Origin: Gordionus sp. m RMFG-2023
Taxonomy: Eukaryota > Nematomorpha > Gordioida > Chordodea > Parachordodidae
Assembly (NCBI RefSeq): GCF_954871325.1
Contig: NC_088776.1
Span: forward strand, 31,234,508 to 31,298,507
Direction of reading: 5' to 3'
DNA length: 64,000 nucleotides
This document shows positions 34,352-46,035 of this stretch, piece by piece (the stretch's first letter is position 1; every line of letters begins with the position of its first letter). The notes under the pieces are model-generated. The model saw nothing but the letters and a program-made list of their open reading frames with translations, was not told the DNA's origin and did not search any database. The position numbers were made by a program, and so were the translations under genes.

Positions 34352-35253
34352 TATCTAAAGAATTCATATTACAATAAAGCGTTGTTTATTCTTTTTTATT
34401 CGACTATGAAAATGTTGTCCACGGATCAAATTTTTGTGGGTAATTTGAAAATATCGCAATGCGGCGAAACGATAACTGTTTAAGGTGCAGTTTACTCCCC
34501 TTCACGATTAAAAGGGCGGAGAAGAGGCCGCTAATAAGCAAATATATTGTCGGGAATTACAGTAAAATAAAATAATAAATATTTATAAATTGGGAATTAA
34601 TATATTATCAAAGTTAAATAAAATAATAAATATTCGAAAATTTGTAATATCATTAAATATAATTTTTTGGTAGAAAATAAATTTCAGAATTAATATATTA
34701 TAATATTCGAAAAGATTATTATTAAATATAATTTTTGAAAGAAAATGAGTTTCATAGAAGAATTATTCGATATTGGTTGTATTAGGAGGAAAATAGATAG
34801 GCTTACAAGTGTCAAAAAATTATTTGGGGATATTGTTATTAAAGTAATCGCGGATATTATATATTCATTAATTCGAAATCGTTTTTCAGAGGGATGACGT
34901 GATGCTTCTATATTATTCAAAAAAATATAATGATTCGAGTATATGAATACGTTTTCGAAAATTAATTCGTGGTGGTATATTCAATTGTAATCGTAAATAA
35001 AACGAATTGAACGGCGTCCTCCTATGGACAAAAACGCTGCATTTCATTATTCTTATTCGTGAGACGAATCAAACGTCGTCCTCCTATGGACGAAAAAGCT
35101 GCATTTCTTATTGGAAGTTCTTAACAAAGACGAATCCAATGGCGTCCTCCTATGGACAGAAAGTCGAATTTCTTAATTTTTATTATAGGGGTAAGGTGAT
35201 ATGAAATATTATGATTAATGATGATATGATACGAATTTTCTGTCAATTAAAAG
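34352..35253. other. Non-coding stretch with a short tandem motif
   Basis: At 35,000-35,165 a unit of about 65 bp recurs about three times. It contains GGCGTCCTCCTATGGAC and AAAGCTGCATTTC, with degenerate joins. A 27-bp sequence starting GCGTTGTTTATTC at 34,379 recurs exactly at 45,613. No coding signal was recognised. Confidence 0.5.
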
Positions 35254-35716
35254 CAGGGTTGGCATGTAGGTCAATTGACTGGAGGAATTTTTGACCGGTC
35301 AAATTCAGTCAAATACTCTAAAATATTATTGGCGAATAAATATTTTGATATAAATAACTAGTAACGCCATTCGTTACCTTCATCTAAAGGTAACGAGTAA
35401 CGGTAACGCGTTTCTTTTTTTGAGTAACGGTAACGCGAAATGTTACTTTGATCGTTACTTTTTATTTTTTCTTAAAAAATATCAATAAAAAGAAAAACAT
35501 ATTTTATTGTATCAAAAAATTATTTTTATTTATTTTTTATTTTTTAATTCTTAATATTAATAATTTAAGCCGAGTTTTAATTCATATCAACCACTTCCAA
35601 CATTTTTTTAAAAATTCTCGTTGTTAAATTATCAATCGAAATTAATATTCAATCAAAATTCAAAGTAAATATAATGATATTATTAATTAATTTATAATTT
35701 ATTTTAAAAGAATATT

Positions 35717-35986
35717 ATGTCCATAGTACTTACTTCTTCAGATGAAGAAGATTTAACCCTTCCCTGGCCCCAATTTGAATTATATTTTAAACCAATTAAG
35801 AAAATTAATTTTACCTCTACACTTTGTAAATGTAAATTATGTCTCAACGCAAATATTTCAACGTCAATGTCAAGTAGCTCAAATATAAAAAAACATTTGA
35901 AGGTAAAGAATGAATTAATATTGATTCCTTTATCCAACACACACACTAGAATATTTTCTAATAAATTTTTTTTGATCAGGAAATGA
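35717..35986 (+). pseudogene. hAT transposase N-terminus with BED finger
   Basis: The frame starts MSIVLTSSDEEDLTLPWPQF and continues with a BED-type zinc finger: LCKCKLC, then a serine-rich loop, then NIKKHLKVK. The shape matches exon 1 of the hAT gene at 44,814-44,620 (FRCKMCRK, then FNLKKHLK). A splice donor could follow LK (AAG|GTAAAG). The next recognisable part is the dimerisation motif at 36,092, so the catalytic domain has been lost. Confidence 0.75.
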
Positions 35987-36091
35987 ATGAAGATCTCTGT
36001 GAAGATGATCTTTCAAGCTTTTTTCAAAATAAAGATATTTCCTTAAATATTTTTATAATTCCCCGAATTGAAATTTTTGTTTATTAAATAT

Positions 36092-36154
36092 AACACCACT
36101 CTCCCAACCTCTGCGCCAATTGAACGTGTGTTTAGCACGGCGAAAGCGCTCATG
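36092..36154 (+). pseudogene. hAT dimerisation motif
   Basis: The frame reads [20 protein letters not shown], the classic hAT C-terminal motif with P-T-S-x-x-ER-x-F. It is out of step with the BED-finger frame upstream and is followed by stops. It belongs to the internally deleted copy at 35,359-39,285. Confidence 0.8.
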
Positions 36155-36394
36155 TATATCTGATCAAAATTTTGAAAATCAATTGTTGTTAAAAATAAAT
36201 AAAAAATTGTTACATAAAGATGTTATCTTATAATATATTATTTTTGTATAATTTTATTCATAATATAATTATACTAGTAGATAGCCCGTCAAAAATGACG
36301 GGGAATGAAAATTTTCTTCTTACTTTTATGCTAGATGTTACCTGTTATTTGAAAATAATATCCAATTTTTATTCTTTTTACCCCCTCCCCCCTT

Positions 36395-37480
36395 TAGGCC
36401 AGGTTCAATCCATTAAAACTAAGTGTAAATACTATGGTTTGAGTAAAAATAAATTTAAAGCATTTACTTGATAATACCAATATTATTTGTTAAATATTAC
36501 TGATTACTTATACCTAATATTTAATATTAAGAAAAATTCCCAGGCAAAGTCCAAAGCTTAAAAATTCTTCCAAGCCCAATGAAAGATCATAATAATTTTG
36601 GTAGTTGAGAACTGAAATAAAATATTAAAATAATCATAATGAATTTAAAAATACAATCAAAATTTAGATTTTCATGGGCCTTGATTTTTTGATCAGGTCA
36701 AGCCCATGCCTTCAAAAAAATTTGTTTTGGGCCAATGTCTGACCTATAATTAATAATAAAAAAATTCTCAAGCGTCCAAGCTCATAATAATTTTGAAAAA
36801 TTTTCCCCAAGCCCAGCCCAGTATAATTAATAAAAATATTTTCCAAGCCCAGCCCAACCCATAATAATTTTATAAAAAATTTTTCTCAAACCTGGCCAAC
36901 CGATAGTAATTTTCAAAATTTTTTCCCAAGCCTGGAGATAGGTAAATCTCTAAAAACCATATCTATTTTTTAGTTTATTTTAACCCAGCTCACCCCAACC
37001 AAGGCCAACTCATTAAGACTAAGAGTGAATACTATTGTTTTGAATAAAAATATATTTAAATTAGATTTTACCTGAGGGCCATATAAATATTCTGTGTTAA
37101 ATATTACACCTATGCCTAATATTAAAAAAAATTCCCAAGCCAGGTCCTCGCACTTGGTTTTCTCAAACCCGCAAAAGACCATAATAATTTTGATAGTTGA
37201 GGACTGAAATAAAATATATAAAAAGTCACAATGCATTTAAAAATACAATCAGAATATGAAAGTTGCATGGGCCTTGGTTTATCTTCAAAAGAAATTTTCA
37301 GGCCAATTTCTAGCCCATATTTAAAATTAAAAAATTTACAGGAATCTTAAACTATAATAATTATGAAAAATGTTTCTCAAGCTATGTCCAAGTCCAAATG
37401 GTGAAAATATTTCTTAGCCCAGGAAAACCCAAATAATTTATTTTGAACCAGAAAAATAGGTCTGATGTAAGGGGTTTATA
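36395..37480. repeat. Diverged tandem duplication, about 590-bp unit
   Basis: Two copies run in the same order. Each has CCAACTCATTAAGACTAAG-like text, a TTAAATATTAC segment, AAAAATTCCCA(G/A)GC, CATAATAATTTTG(G/A)TAGTTGAG and CATGGGCCTTG. The first starts near 36,395 and the second near 36,985. A third partial copy occurs at 38,318-38,410 (GAAAGTTGCATGGGACATGG). Many GCCCAGCCCA motifs are included. It sits within the nested hAT element. Confidence 0.75.
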
Positions 37481-38660
37481 AGAATTAAATCTGTCTAATT
37501 TCAAAATTATCATCAAATGAAGAGTAAATATCTGATTTACCTATGATTCTACTGGTGAGCTCCTGGTATTTATATGAAATTCATGAATACATATTAAAGT
37601 ACCATGCTGAAAATATGTTCATCCTAATTTAAATTTTAAACAAACCAAATGATTTATTACTTAGTTACAAAATATAAAATTAAATTTAAGAAATTGTTAT
37701 AAAATTACAATAGAAAAAATAAAAAGATGTGTCTAAGTTAACAAATAATAGGAGGTTAACTTCAATCATAGTTTAATTATATATAAGTAAAACTAATAGG
37801 TTATACATTTAATCAAAAATGTTATAATAAGTTATGAATAACATACATTCTACAATTATGAAGTTATGAGTAAATATACAAAATTTCCTATCTTATGAGG
37901 TGTTATTTAAAAATTTATATTTATTTTGGGGTTATTCTAAAATTTTTCATTATTTTTATAAAATATGTTAATGATATATTTAGTAATTATATTTATGTTA
38001 TTTATTTGTATTTGTAATTTATAATCTAAAAATTTATTCTTGCTAGATAAGAGTTTTGTGTTACCAAGGTGTGCTTTGTCCCTTCCATATCTCTCTTATC
38101 TTTCTGAAACCCTAATATAATGGTATAAAATCCTAAATAAATTCAAGAATTAAAATAGTATTTAAATAAATCTCTCCTATTGAATTGGTACTTGATGCAT
38201 TTAAAGTTCTATTTACCCCTAAATATTCAGGAATATGTATAATATTAGGTGTGTATTCAGTGCATTCAATGCACAGGCAAAATTTTAAAAATGTCAAGTA
38301 TTAATTAATTTACGAAAGTTGCATGGGACATGGTTTTTTGATCAGGCCTGGCTACGTTTGTAAAAAAAATTTCAGACCTACCTATAACCCATATTTAAAT
38401 TCAAAAATCTTAAAGCACCTTTATTTTAAATTTTATCCAAGATTTCCATCACATTTTTAAATTTTGATATTTCTAATACATGCTCACGGTATACATTGCA
38501 ACAATTTTACCTCTTTTTCTCTTAAATTTTAATATTTATATAAAATTTATTAATAAAGTATATTTAATACCATGCACACAAACTAAATAATTACCCTTCA
38601 ACCCCATCAGCTAGTATGGTAATAATAAACGGCAGAATTTTAAAAATATCAGCTATTAAT

Positions 38661-38820
38661 TAATATATATGTAATTAATATTTTAAATTTAATTATATTC
38701 AAGTTGGTGCATGCGTAAAGAGCATACGCCTTTGAAACTTTAATATATATATAATTAATATTTTAAATTTATTTATATTCAAGTTGGTGCATGCGTAATG
38801 CATATTGCCGAAACGGGAGG
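38661..38820. repeat. 80-bp tandem duplication
   Basis: TAATATATAT to GGTGCATGCGTAA is repeated with an 80-bp period (38,661 and 38,741). The second copy runs into the tRNA-Gly-like sequence, so the duplication includes the 5' part of that tRNA-like unit. Confidence 0.85.
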
Positions 38821-38848
38821 CTTGTGTTCGATTCTCGTAGAGAGCAAT
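38779..38848 (+). mobile_element. tRNA-Gly(GCC)-like SINE head or pseudo-tRNA
   Basis: TTCAAGTTGGTGCATGCG resembles a D-arm and A box. TTGCCGAAACGGGAGGC resembles the anticodon arm of tRNA-Gly (anticodon GCC), and GTGTTCGATTCTCGTAGAG is a T-arm and B box. Mismatches in the stems rule out a working tRNA. Adjacent tandem duplications suggest a SINE or a captured pseudogene. It could still promote pol III transcription. Confidence 0.6.
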
Positions 38849-39008
38849 TAACATTACACTAATAGTCTCCTTAAATTTAAAATACATTAGGGAGATACGA
38901 AAACGATCGTGTTTTGATTATGGAGATAAAATTAACATTACACTATATAGTTTCCTTAAATTTAAAATACATTAGAAAGATACGATCGTGTTATGATTAT
39001 GGAGATTA
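38847..39008. repeat. 84-bp tandem duplication
   Basis: A unit running from ATTAACATTACACTA through CGATCGTGTT to TTATGGAGAT occurs twice (38,847 and 38,931) with small indels. It directly follows the tRNA-like segment. Confidence 0.85.
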
Positions 39009-39700
39009 TATATATTAGATATGAAAATTTTATTATAAAATGATCTTATTTTATATGTTCTTTTTGTATAGTTTTATTTTATTATATATTGTCGGAAAAA
39101 AATAAATATTTTTTTGCATTATATATAACTTAATTTTTTTAAGTAACGAGTGTTGCTTTTTTGAAAAGTCGGTAACGCGCGTTCCTTTTGTAAAATGGTA
39201 ACGAGTAACGGTAACGCGTTCAATTTTTCAGATGTAACGAGTAACGGTAACGCGTTTCTTTCTTGTAGTAACTTTTAAAGCACTATAAATAACTAGTATG
39301 CATTAAAAGCATGTTTATCAATCTTCTTAGGTTACAATGGATTTAAAAAAAAATTTGCATCATGAAGGAATTGTTTTAATAATAATGTTATATTAAAATT
39401 TAAAATATTTTGTAATATAAAAAAAAATTTTTTTTATTATACTAAAATAAATATAATAATTTAGCGAAGTGAAGTCATGCTTTATTTTTTAATAAATTAA
39501 AATTTTATTTAATATTTAGAGGAGTATAAATTATATTAATTCTCATTTATTTTATTTCCACTTGCTACATTTGAATTTATAAATTAATTTTCTTTTTAGT
39601 TGTTCTGGTCAGATTTACAAAATAATTTATTCAATTCTAGTAAAAAGCTTTATATTATATTATATTTTATATAATATTAAGCCAAATTATTGAAATAATT

Positions 39701-39852
39701 GGTTGATAATTATAAGATTATTAAGATTGATTTACTTTACAATAATCAAAATCTTTTATAGTTAAATCTTAATATTGGTTGATAATTATAAGATTATTAA
39801 GTTTGATTTACTTTACAATAATCAAAATCTTTTATAGTTAAATCTTAATATA
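39701..39852. repeat. 76-bp perfect or near-perfect tandem duplication
   Basis: GGTTGATAATTATAAGATTA starts both copies (39,701 and 39,777), and they differ by one base by eye. It lies just upstream of the BED-finger start of the outer hAT element, so it may have changed its promoter or leader. Confidence 0.9.
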
Positions 39853-39861
39853 TTGGGGATT

Positions 39862-41590
39862 ATGGTCAAACCAAAGCATCAAGTTTGGAAGCATTTCCAA
39901 GAAGAACGCAATGGTAAATCAGTTAAAGCGGTATGCAGGTTTTGCACTTATTACACACGTTGATAGAATGGTCAAACATTTATTAAGCAGCTGTACTATG
40001 TGCCCTCTCATAATTAAGGAATAATTTTATTCAATTTTCAAAATATCAACTTCTACAAAAAATCACACAAATGTAATTTGTAATACTTCTAACTCTAATG
40101 AAGAATTGGGTGAAATTAGTGGGAATGATTATCAAATTGACAATATTTTGTCTTGTGACTCAGGAAGATGTGATTCCATTATCTCTGATCAATCTACAAG
40201 CAAGACGATTAAATGTAAATCTCAATCTTGTATAACCAGTTTCATTGATAGAATGAATCCCAAAGAAAAAAATGAGCTCGATTATTGTTTACAAAGTGTT
40301 CCACATCACTGAAAATCCCTACATCCAAGAATTTTTTAAAAAAATGGCGAAGACAGCTGGTTGGATATTTTCTAGACAAAGCATCAGGAGATATGGAGGT
40401 GAGAGTTGTAGATACAATTGATAAAGCTCCTTACTTATCAATTGTAACAGATGGCTGGAGCAACATCAGAAACGAGAGTATTGTTAATTTTATGGTGATG
40501 ACACCTGTTTCAGTTTTATACAAAATTTTAATTACTGAGGAAATACGTCATACGGCAGATTATATTGCTTAGGAATTTAAAAATGTAAATGAATTGAATC
40601 CGATATTCTTGAGTTATTGATAATGCCGCTAACATGAAAGCAGCCTGGAAATTCTAAAATCTGAATCTGCTTATAATCATATACAATGTTATGGTTGTGC
40701 AGCGAATACAATGTAGTTATTCTTTCACGATTTTGAACGATTGAACGACTTCTGTTACCATGTTTCAATAATTAAAAAAATTGTTAAATTTTTCAAGAAT
40801 AAACACATACCAGCTGCAGTATTTTCCCGTAATAAGAATCAACATGGTATACCATCTACATTAAGTACAATTAGCCAAACAAGATGGGCATCGTCAATAA
40901 AATATAAGGAGAAAATACAAATATGTAAGACAGCTCTGAAAGCATCAGTTGTTGAAGAAGCTGTATATGATATTTGTCCCATAGAAATTAATATATTAAA
41001 TGAAGAAATATTTTGTACAAAAAATTTAAAATTTTTAGCAATATTCCAACTAATGTTAATTTGGAAAAACACATAATACAATCATGTCATGATTCTATAT
41101 TTTCTTCACCTGAAGAAGAAAAAAAATTAAAGTTATTGTAAAGAGAAAAAATGATTTAAATAGATATGCTCACAATGCTGCTTATTTATTGGACCCCCAA
41201 TAAAGGGGAGCACCTTACTAGTACTGAATTTGATGAAGCATATGATATAATACAAGAATTAGGTATTTTAGGTGGTGATAATCAAAATATTTTAAGTGTT
41301 ATACTAAATTTCAGAAGTAAAAACGGCATATTTAATAGCCAAAATATGTGGAAAGTGGTAACTTCCATAAGAAACAATAAGATTTAGGCCTCAAGTTGGT
41401 GGAATGCACTTTGCTCACCTTGCCCATTAAGAGAAATAGCTAATATTTTACTAACATTTCCTAGTTCGACTTCTTCTTTAGAAAGAAATTGTCGGTTTGG
41501 GGCAATATTCATACGGAAAACAAAAATCGATTGAAGACTTCTACAACAGAAAAATTGGTAAGAGTATATCATAATTTAAGATTGATTAAA
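39862..41590 (+). pseudogene. hAT transposase, broken
   Basis: ATG at 39,862 opens MVKPKHQVWKHFQEERNGKS, followed by AVCRFCTYYT and, one frame change later, VDRMVKHLLSSC, which together form a BED zinc finger. The segment at 40,285-40,572 contains LSIVTDGWSNIRNESIVNFM, a strongly conserved block of this hAT group (DUF659-like). At about 40,860-40,925 comes ISQTRWASSIKYKEKI, with the conserved TRW. Near 41,440-41,530 SSTSSLERNCRFGAIFIRK is the dimerisation motif. The pieces lie in several frames with stops between them, so at least four or five breaks exist and it is not functional. It is the coding part of the outer hAT element. Confidence 0.85.
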
Positions 41591-41816
41591 AATATTAAAG
41601 AATAATGATATTGAATTTGAATCGGAACAAAACTATGCCACGGAGGGCGAAACATAACTATGGAATGAATTAAAAAATATTATTAAATTTAATATTACAT
41701 AGATTCATTATATTATATACAAAATAAAGTTAATATTGGCGTAATAATATTTAAATTTGACCATATTTGACCGGTCAAATACGATTCAAATCGAATGACA
41801 TGAAAGATTCAGGCTA

Positions 41817-42059
41817 AAATTCATTAATCATTATATGGATCACTGTTGATATTTTTGGAAAATGATGTTCAACAAACCCGTTGGGAAACAAACTAATGCC
41901 TCAGGCTGTATGATATGACGACTACTTGAATATTTAAACAATGATGTTTAACCAAGCCGCGGAGAAGCAACTATTGCCCGAATATTATGGGATTATAGTG
42001 ACCGACAAACCTTGGAGTTACATGAACATCAGAATTTAAATGATTTTATAAATTATTGT
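41817..42059. other. Spacer between two hAT elements
   Basis: A phrase resembling TTGAACAACAAACCC/AAGCCG recurs twice, near 41,865 and 41,945, in a short degenerate repeat of about 75 bp. No gene was seen. Confidence 0.4.
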
Positions 42060-42067
42060 ATACTATG

Positions 42068-45000
42068 CAGTGTTGTTAAACGCTACTTTTAAAAGTAGCG
42101 CGCTATTAGCTACTTTTTACGCTACTTGATTTTTTTTTTAAATATTTTTTTTACGTAACTTTATTTCCACAAATAAAATATTGATATAAAAACATGACTA
42201 TAATTTGTTACATATATATATAATTTTTCAATAATAATAACATTTCGGTACTGTCATCCCCAAGTCTAGAGCGAAGATCAGAAAGTATAAGCTTTGCCAT
42301 ACTAAATAATCGTTCAGCACTAGCACTTGAGGGCAACGCAGTATTAAATTTAATAAACAAACTTTTTATATGAAAAAAATCATCAAAAATATTTAAATTA
42401 GTATTTTTCGATTTAAAAAAAGCATCTAGAGGTTCAATAATATTATTATTATTATTATTTATTTCAAAAAAATCGTCTATGGAAGGCTGCGGTTTCGATC
42501 TTGCTATAGTATCGTGGTTAGGCATGCCATTTTTTAACGTTACCATCAGCCTATCAAGTTGCCCTTTAGATTCAGTCAAATTAATGTATGGCCAATTTAA
42601 CTTGAAACTAGGATGAACGATAGCAGCTATTACATTATCATCATCATACAGATCTTGAAATCTAATTTATATAAAGCGATTGTATTTATAATAAAAAGAA
42701 AATTTATCTGAGATTTAGATTCATTTATAAAAAAAATATTAAAATAGCAATAAATTATGGTATATAAAAATTTTAAAAATATAATTATTATACACAAGAT
42801 AATTAATAATATATTAATTTTGAATTTTATATTAATTAATAATTACTATATATTAATATTATAGATTGTGTTGTAAATTAAGCTAATTTAAATTATGGCT
42901 AATCAAGCAATAAATCATTTATTTTATATAATTGTATAATAGTAAATAAAAATAAAGTTTTGACCTTTTCTCAATGCCTTTTAGCATAGACTCTACCAGT
43001 GGTTGGCAAAATTTTAGATTATTGATTCTTTTGAGCTTGGTAATTAATATACTCAGTGTGGGCACATAATATCCCATGCTCATATTATCTTGCCCTTCTA
43101 AGATTTTAAGTGAGGCAGCAACATATTGCATAACCTAAAAAATTAAAATGGTTAAATATAATATAATATTATTTATTAATTCAAAATACTTCAGTATATT
43201 CTTTAATAAAAGTATGCTCCTCCACATTAAAATACTGTATTCCCATTTGATCCAATATATAATTCATTTCCATTTTTTTCTCATCTAGAAACAATGCTAA
43301 AAGTTTCATAGCATTGTAAACACTATTCCATCTTGTAGTGTTTGGTGTCAATAAATAACGTCCTAATTTTTTTTTGAAAATATCAGACGTCTTTCCAAAG
43401 AGCTTGGCATTTAGAAAATGTAGATCTTGATACTCTTTTAAAATCCTCATTTAATAATGCTTCTTCAGCATCCACTGTCGCAACTAAATTTAGGTTGTGG
43501 CAGGGACAACGATGATGGCTAGGTAACATAGAAGACTTTATTGAAGATCCTAAATATTATAAATTTTATTTTATATTGGTGAAAAATTAAATATATAATA
43601 ATTTAAAACCAAGGATGTCATGAACATCAATTATCTCAAACTCCATTTCATCATCCTCTTGTTTTCCATCTTCAATATTTTTGTCAGGAATATTACTAGT
43701 ATTGTTATTATTATTATCTTCCCCAAATATTCTATATTATTTATATCATATTATAAAAAAATTATAATAAATTTAAAACCTGAAGGCCTTCAGGAAATTG
43801 GACCCATTATCCGTAATCATCTTACAAACCTTGTTTTGAATTTTGTAAGACCTATGGATTTCTGCAATAATATTGGCTAGAATGTCATAAGTCTGACAGC
43901 CAATTATTCTCTTTAGAGCTAACGCTACAGATTTTCGTTTAAGATTTTTGGGATCAATCCAATGTGCAGTTACTCCAATAAGCTCTAAAAATATGACATA
44001 TTATAAATCAGAAAATAAACATTTTTACCTTCTATTGTGAGTCCAGCAATCTGCCGTTGTACAGACGTAGGAGACATCTGATAGATTTAATATCAAAGAT
44101 TCTTCATTCCCTTAAAGCTCTCCAAAATTCTTGCCATCAATGTCTGCCGGCAAAAATATCTTGGTCCGTGGAGAAAAAGTGTTTATCATCTTTATAAAAG
44201 AATCATTATCCACCAAGGATAATGGTTGAACTGTATCTATTATAAAGTTCATAATGACTTTGTCAGCCAATTTTTGGGATACACCAGGTGTTGATGAATC
44301 CAAATTGGTTAATTTTGTTTGTATTAAATTTGATTTGGAAGTGGGTTTATCTTCTTCCATTACCCCAAAATTTTTGAGATATTTTTCAATTTCTTTATAA
44401 TTTGAAGTGTGCACAGTCTAAAATTATAAAATACTTAGAATAAAAATTATGTAGGAGATAAGTAAATAAAAATGATTGAAATAACTATTTTAAAATGTTT
44501 TAAATAATTTAGATAAAATTTATGAATATATAAAAAAATTGATTGGTTTTTTATTTTAATTTATTTTAAAAATTAAAGATTAGCCTATACATTGATATTA
44601 AATTTGTTTAATATATTACCTTTAAATGTTTTTTCAAATTAAAGCTGCTCGTATGATTTGAAGAGATAATTTTGCGGCACATCTTGCACCGAAACCGATA
44701 TCCAGTATTAATTTTTTCTTCAAGGTTAAAGTATTTCTTGAATTTTGGGAAAGGATCATCTATATTTTGCTCATTTTCCAAAGAAATTTCAATATCTTTA
44801 ACAATCTCACACATAACAAGATTTATAATGCTTAATATAAAATGTAAAATGAAATATAAAATAAGATAAAAGCAAGGACATACCAATAACGGAATTTCAA
44901 AAATATATAATTTAATGAATGCGCGAAATATAAATAAAATACAGATTGCTATTTAACAACTGTTTATATCTAATATATAACACTATGTATATTTTTAATA

Positions 45001-45242
45001 TAAATTTAAATTTCAAAATTAAATTAAATTAAATAAATGGATTATAATTTTAGATTTTATAAAAAATATATTTTAATAATTTTTAGATGTATTTATTATG
45101 TAAAATTGAAAGTAGCAAAGTAGCGCGCTACTTAGCTACTTTCTAAATTAGTAGCGAGCTACAGCTATCGCTATTTTTTTAAAAAGTAGCGCGCTATAGC
45201 TACCGCTACTGAAAAAAGGAGCGCGCTATTTTAACAACACTG
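42068..45242 (-). mobile_element. hAT element, almost complete, with exact TSD
   Basis: The ends CAGTGTTGTTAAA match exactly in inverse over 13 bp and are flanked by the perfect duplication ATACTATG (42,060-42,067 and 45,243-45,250). Inside both ends are GTAGCGCGCTA motifs in several copies, probable transposase binding sites. The 3,175-bp interior is almost filled by a seven-exon transposase gene on the minus strand. It is the best-preserved autonomous-type transposon in the window. The TAGTGTTGTTAAA MITE at 47,366 shares its terminal sequence and may be mobilised by a related enzyme. Confidence 0.94.
42208..44814 (-). pseudogene. hAT transposase gene, seven exons, few breaks
   Basis: Exons, read on the minus strand, are 44,814-44,620, 44,417-44,029, 43,984-43,780, 43,731-43,610, 43,550-43,190, 43,134-42,965 and 42,661-42,208. 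All six introns have GT-AG ends, and the joins keep phase except at the breaks below. Exon 1 carries a BED finger (RFRCKMCRK, then FNLKKHLK). Exon 2 ends with VSYVCTTADCWTHNR, and exon 3 has IGVTAHWIDPKNLKRKSVA and KMITDNGSNF. Exon 5 has LPSHHRCPCHNLNLVATVD and LLTPNTTRWNSVY, and exon 7 has FKLNWPYI and LPSSASAERLFSMAK. The total is about 630 codons, normal for the family. Breaks seen: one TAA in exon 2 after FGEL, a 2-base loss near the start of exon 3, and one frameshift in exon 5 after KCQALWKD. The copy is probably inactive but recently so. Confidence 0.88.
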
Positions 45243-45250
45243 ATACTATG

Positions 45251-45830
45251 CAACGTAATGTTGTACCATTTTTTTTAATATAAAGACGCTTGACCGAATA
45301 AGGGTGGGCGTGTTTTATTCACATAATGTAAATAAAATTTTTTAATAGCTGTATTAACATCGAAAGAGTTTTATAATTATTAATATTATTATTACATTGA
45401 AAAAAAATTGTAAAAAGATCACTTTTTTATTTATTCGTAAATTTAATGTTTAATTTATGTTTAAAAAAATAATAGTTGAAAATTAATTATAGTGTATTGC
45501 AATCAGAGGCGATACTTTTAAATTGAAATAAAATATTTGATATTTTTAAATATTGAATTTTAGTAAAATTTTCATAATTATACCAGGAGAAGTCATGTCA
45601 CTTCACAATGGAGCGTTGTTTATTCTTTTTTATTCGACTTATGAAAGTCTTGATAAATTGAGCAACTTTCTAAATTGGGTAGAAATCTTGGTCCCAAAGG
45701 TGTCCAAATTAGACATGTTTTAATGTATTTTTAAAATTGAAGCATTATTTTTAAGAGATGGACTTCTTCATTAGCTATAATTCTTCTAGTTTTTAATTCA
45801 CTCTATAGCTCATTGTGGGAGGGGATATTA
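45251..45830. other. AT-rich stretch, no gene seen
   Basis: This holds the second copy of the exact 27-bp repeat (45,613-45,639) also found at 34,379-34,405, with the same phrase (T)ATGAAA just after it. Otherwise it is featureless. Confidence 0.45.
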
Positions 45831-46035
45831 GGTTTGGGCATTCTCATAAAAATTTCTAGTTAAACGATTCAGCCGAGCGAGTTTAACCATGACTCAAGTC
45901 GAGTTTTTAGTCAAAAAATCGATTTGTTTTTACAACTCAATCATGAATTGAACTTGAGTCATGAACTGAGGTCGAGACTTGAGTTCTGAACAGTCTTGAA
46001 CAATGGATTAACTTAAATTTTATAAAACTTGATTA

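Larger units (their letters stand above)
35359..39285. mobile_element. Nested hAT element, GTAACGAGTAACGG type
   Basis: A perfect 8-bp duplication TAAATAAC flanks it (35,351-35,358 and 39,286-39,293). The ends read TAGTAACGCCATTCGTTAC and, inverted, TAGTGCTTTAAAAGTTAC. Many GTAACGAGTAACGGTAACGCG-like motifs lie inside both ends, probable transposase sites. The interior keeps a BED finger and the C-terminal dimerisation motif but lacks the catalytic middle. The rest is a diverged tandem duplication and a tRNA-derived segment. It shares its right end with the element at 62,209-63,037. Confidence 0.9.
35254..41816. mobile_element. hAT element interrupted by a second hAT element
   Basis: The left end begins CAGGGTTGGCATG at 35,254 and carries TTTTGACCGGTCAAATTC. 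The right end, near 41,816, carries the inverse (ATTTGACCGGTCAAATAC). A BED-finger and hAT transposase remnant lies at 39,862-41,590 on the plus strand. The element is split after about 100 bp by the hAT copy at 35,359-39,285, so its own length is about 2.6 kb. An 8-bp duplication for the outer ends could not be confirmed; the right border is therefore approximate. Confidence 0.7.

Noticed and set aside
38779-38848. Functional tRNA-Gly gene
   Set aside because: The acceptor and D stems do not pair well, and the unit is embedded in tandem duplications inside a transposon. It is better called tRNA-derived.
38699-38887. Minus-strand 62-codon frame
   Set aside because: It runs through the tRNA-Gly-like unit and its flanking duplication and has no independent support.
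40577-41572. Minus-strand frames at 40,577-40,768, 40,839-41,081 and 41,384-41,572
   Set aside because: They are antisense to plus-strand hAT transposase pieces that carry the conserved motifs.
43620-43880. Plus-strand 86-codon frame
   Set aside because: It is antisense to exons 3 and 4 of the hAT transposase.
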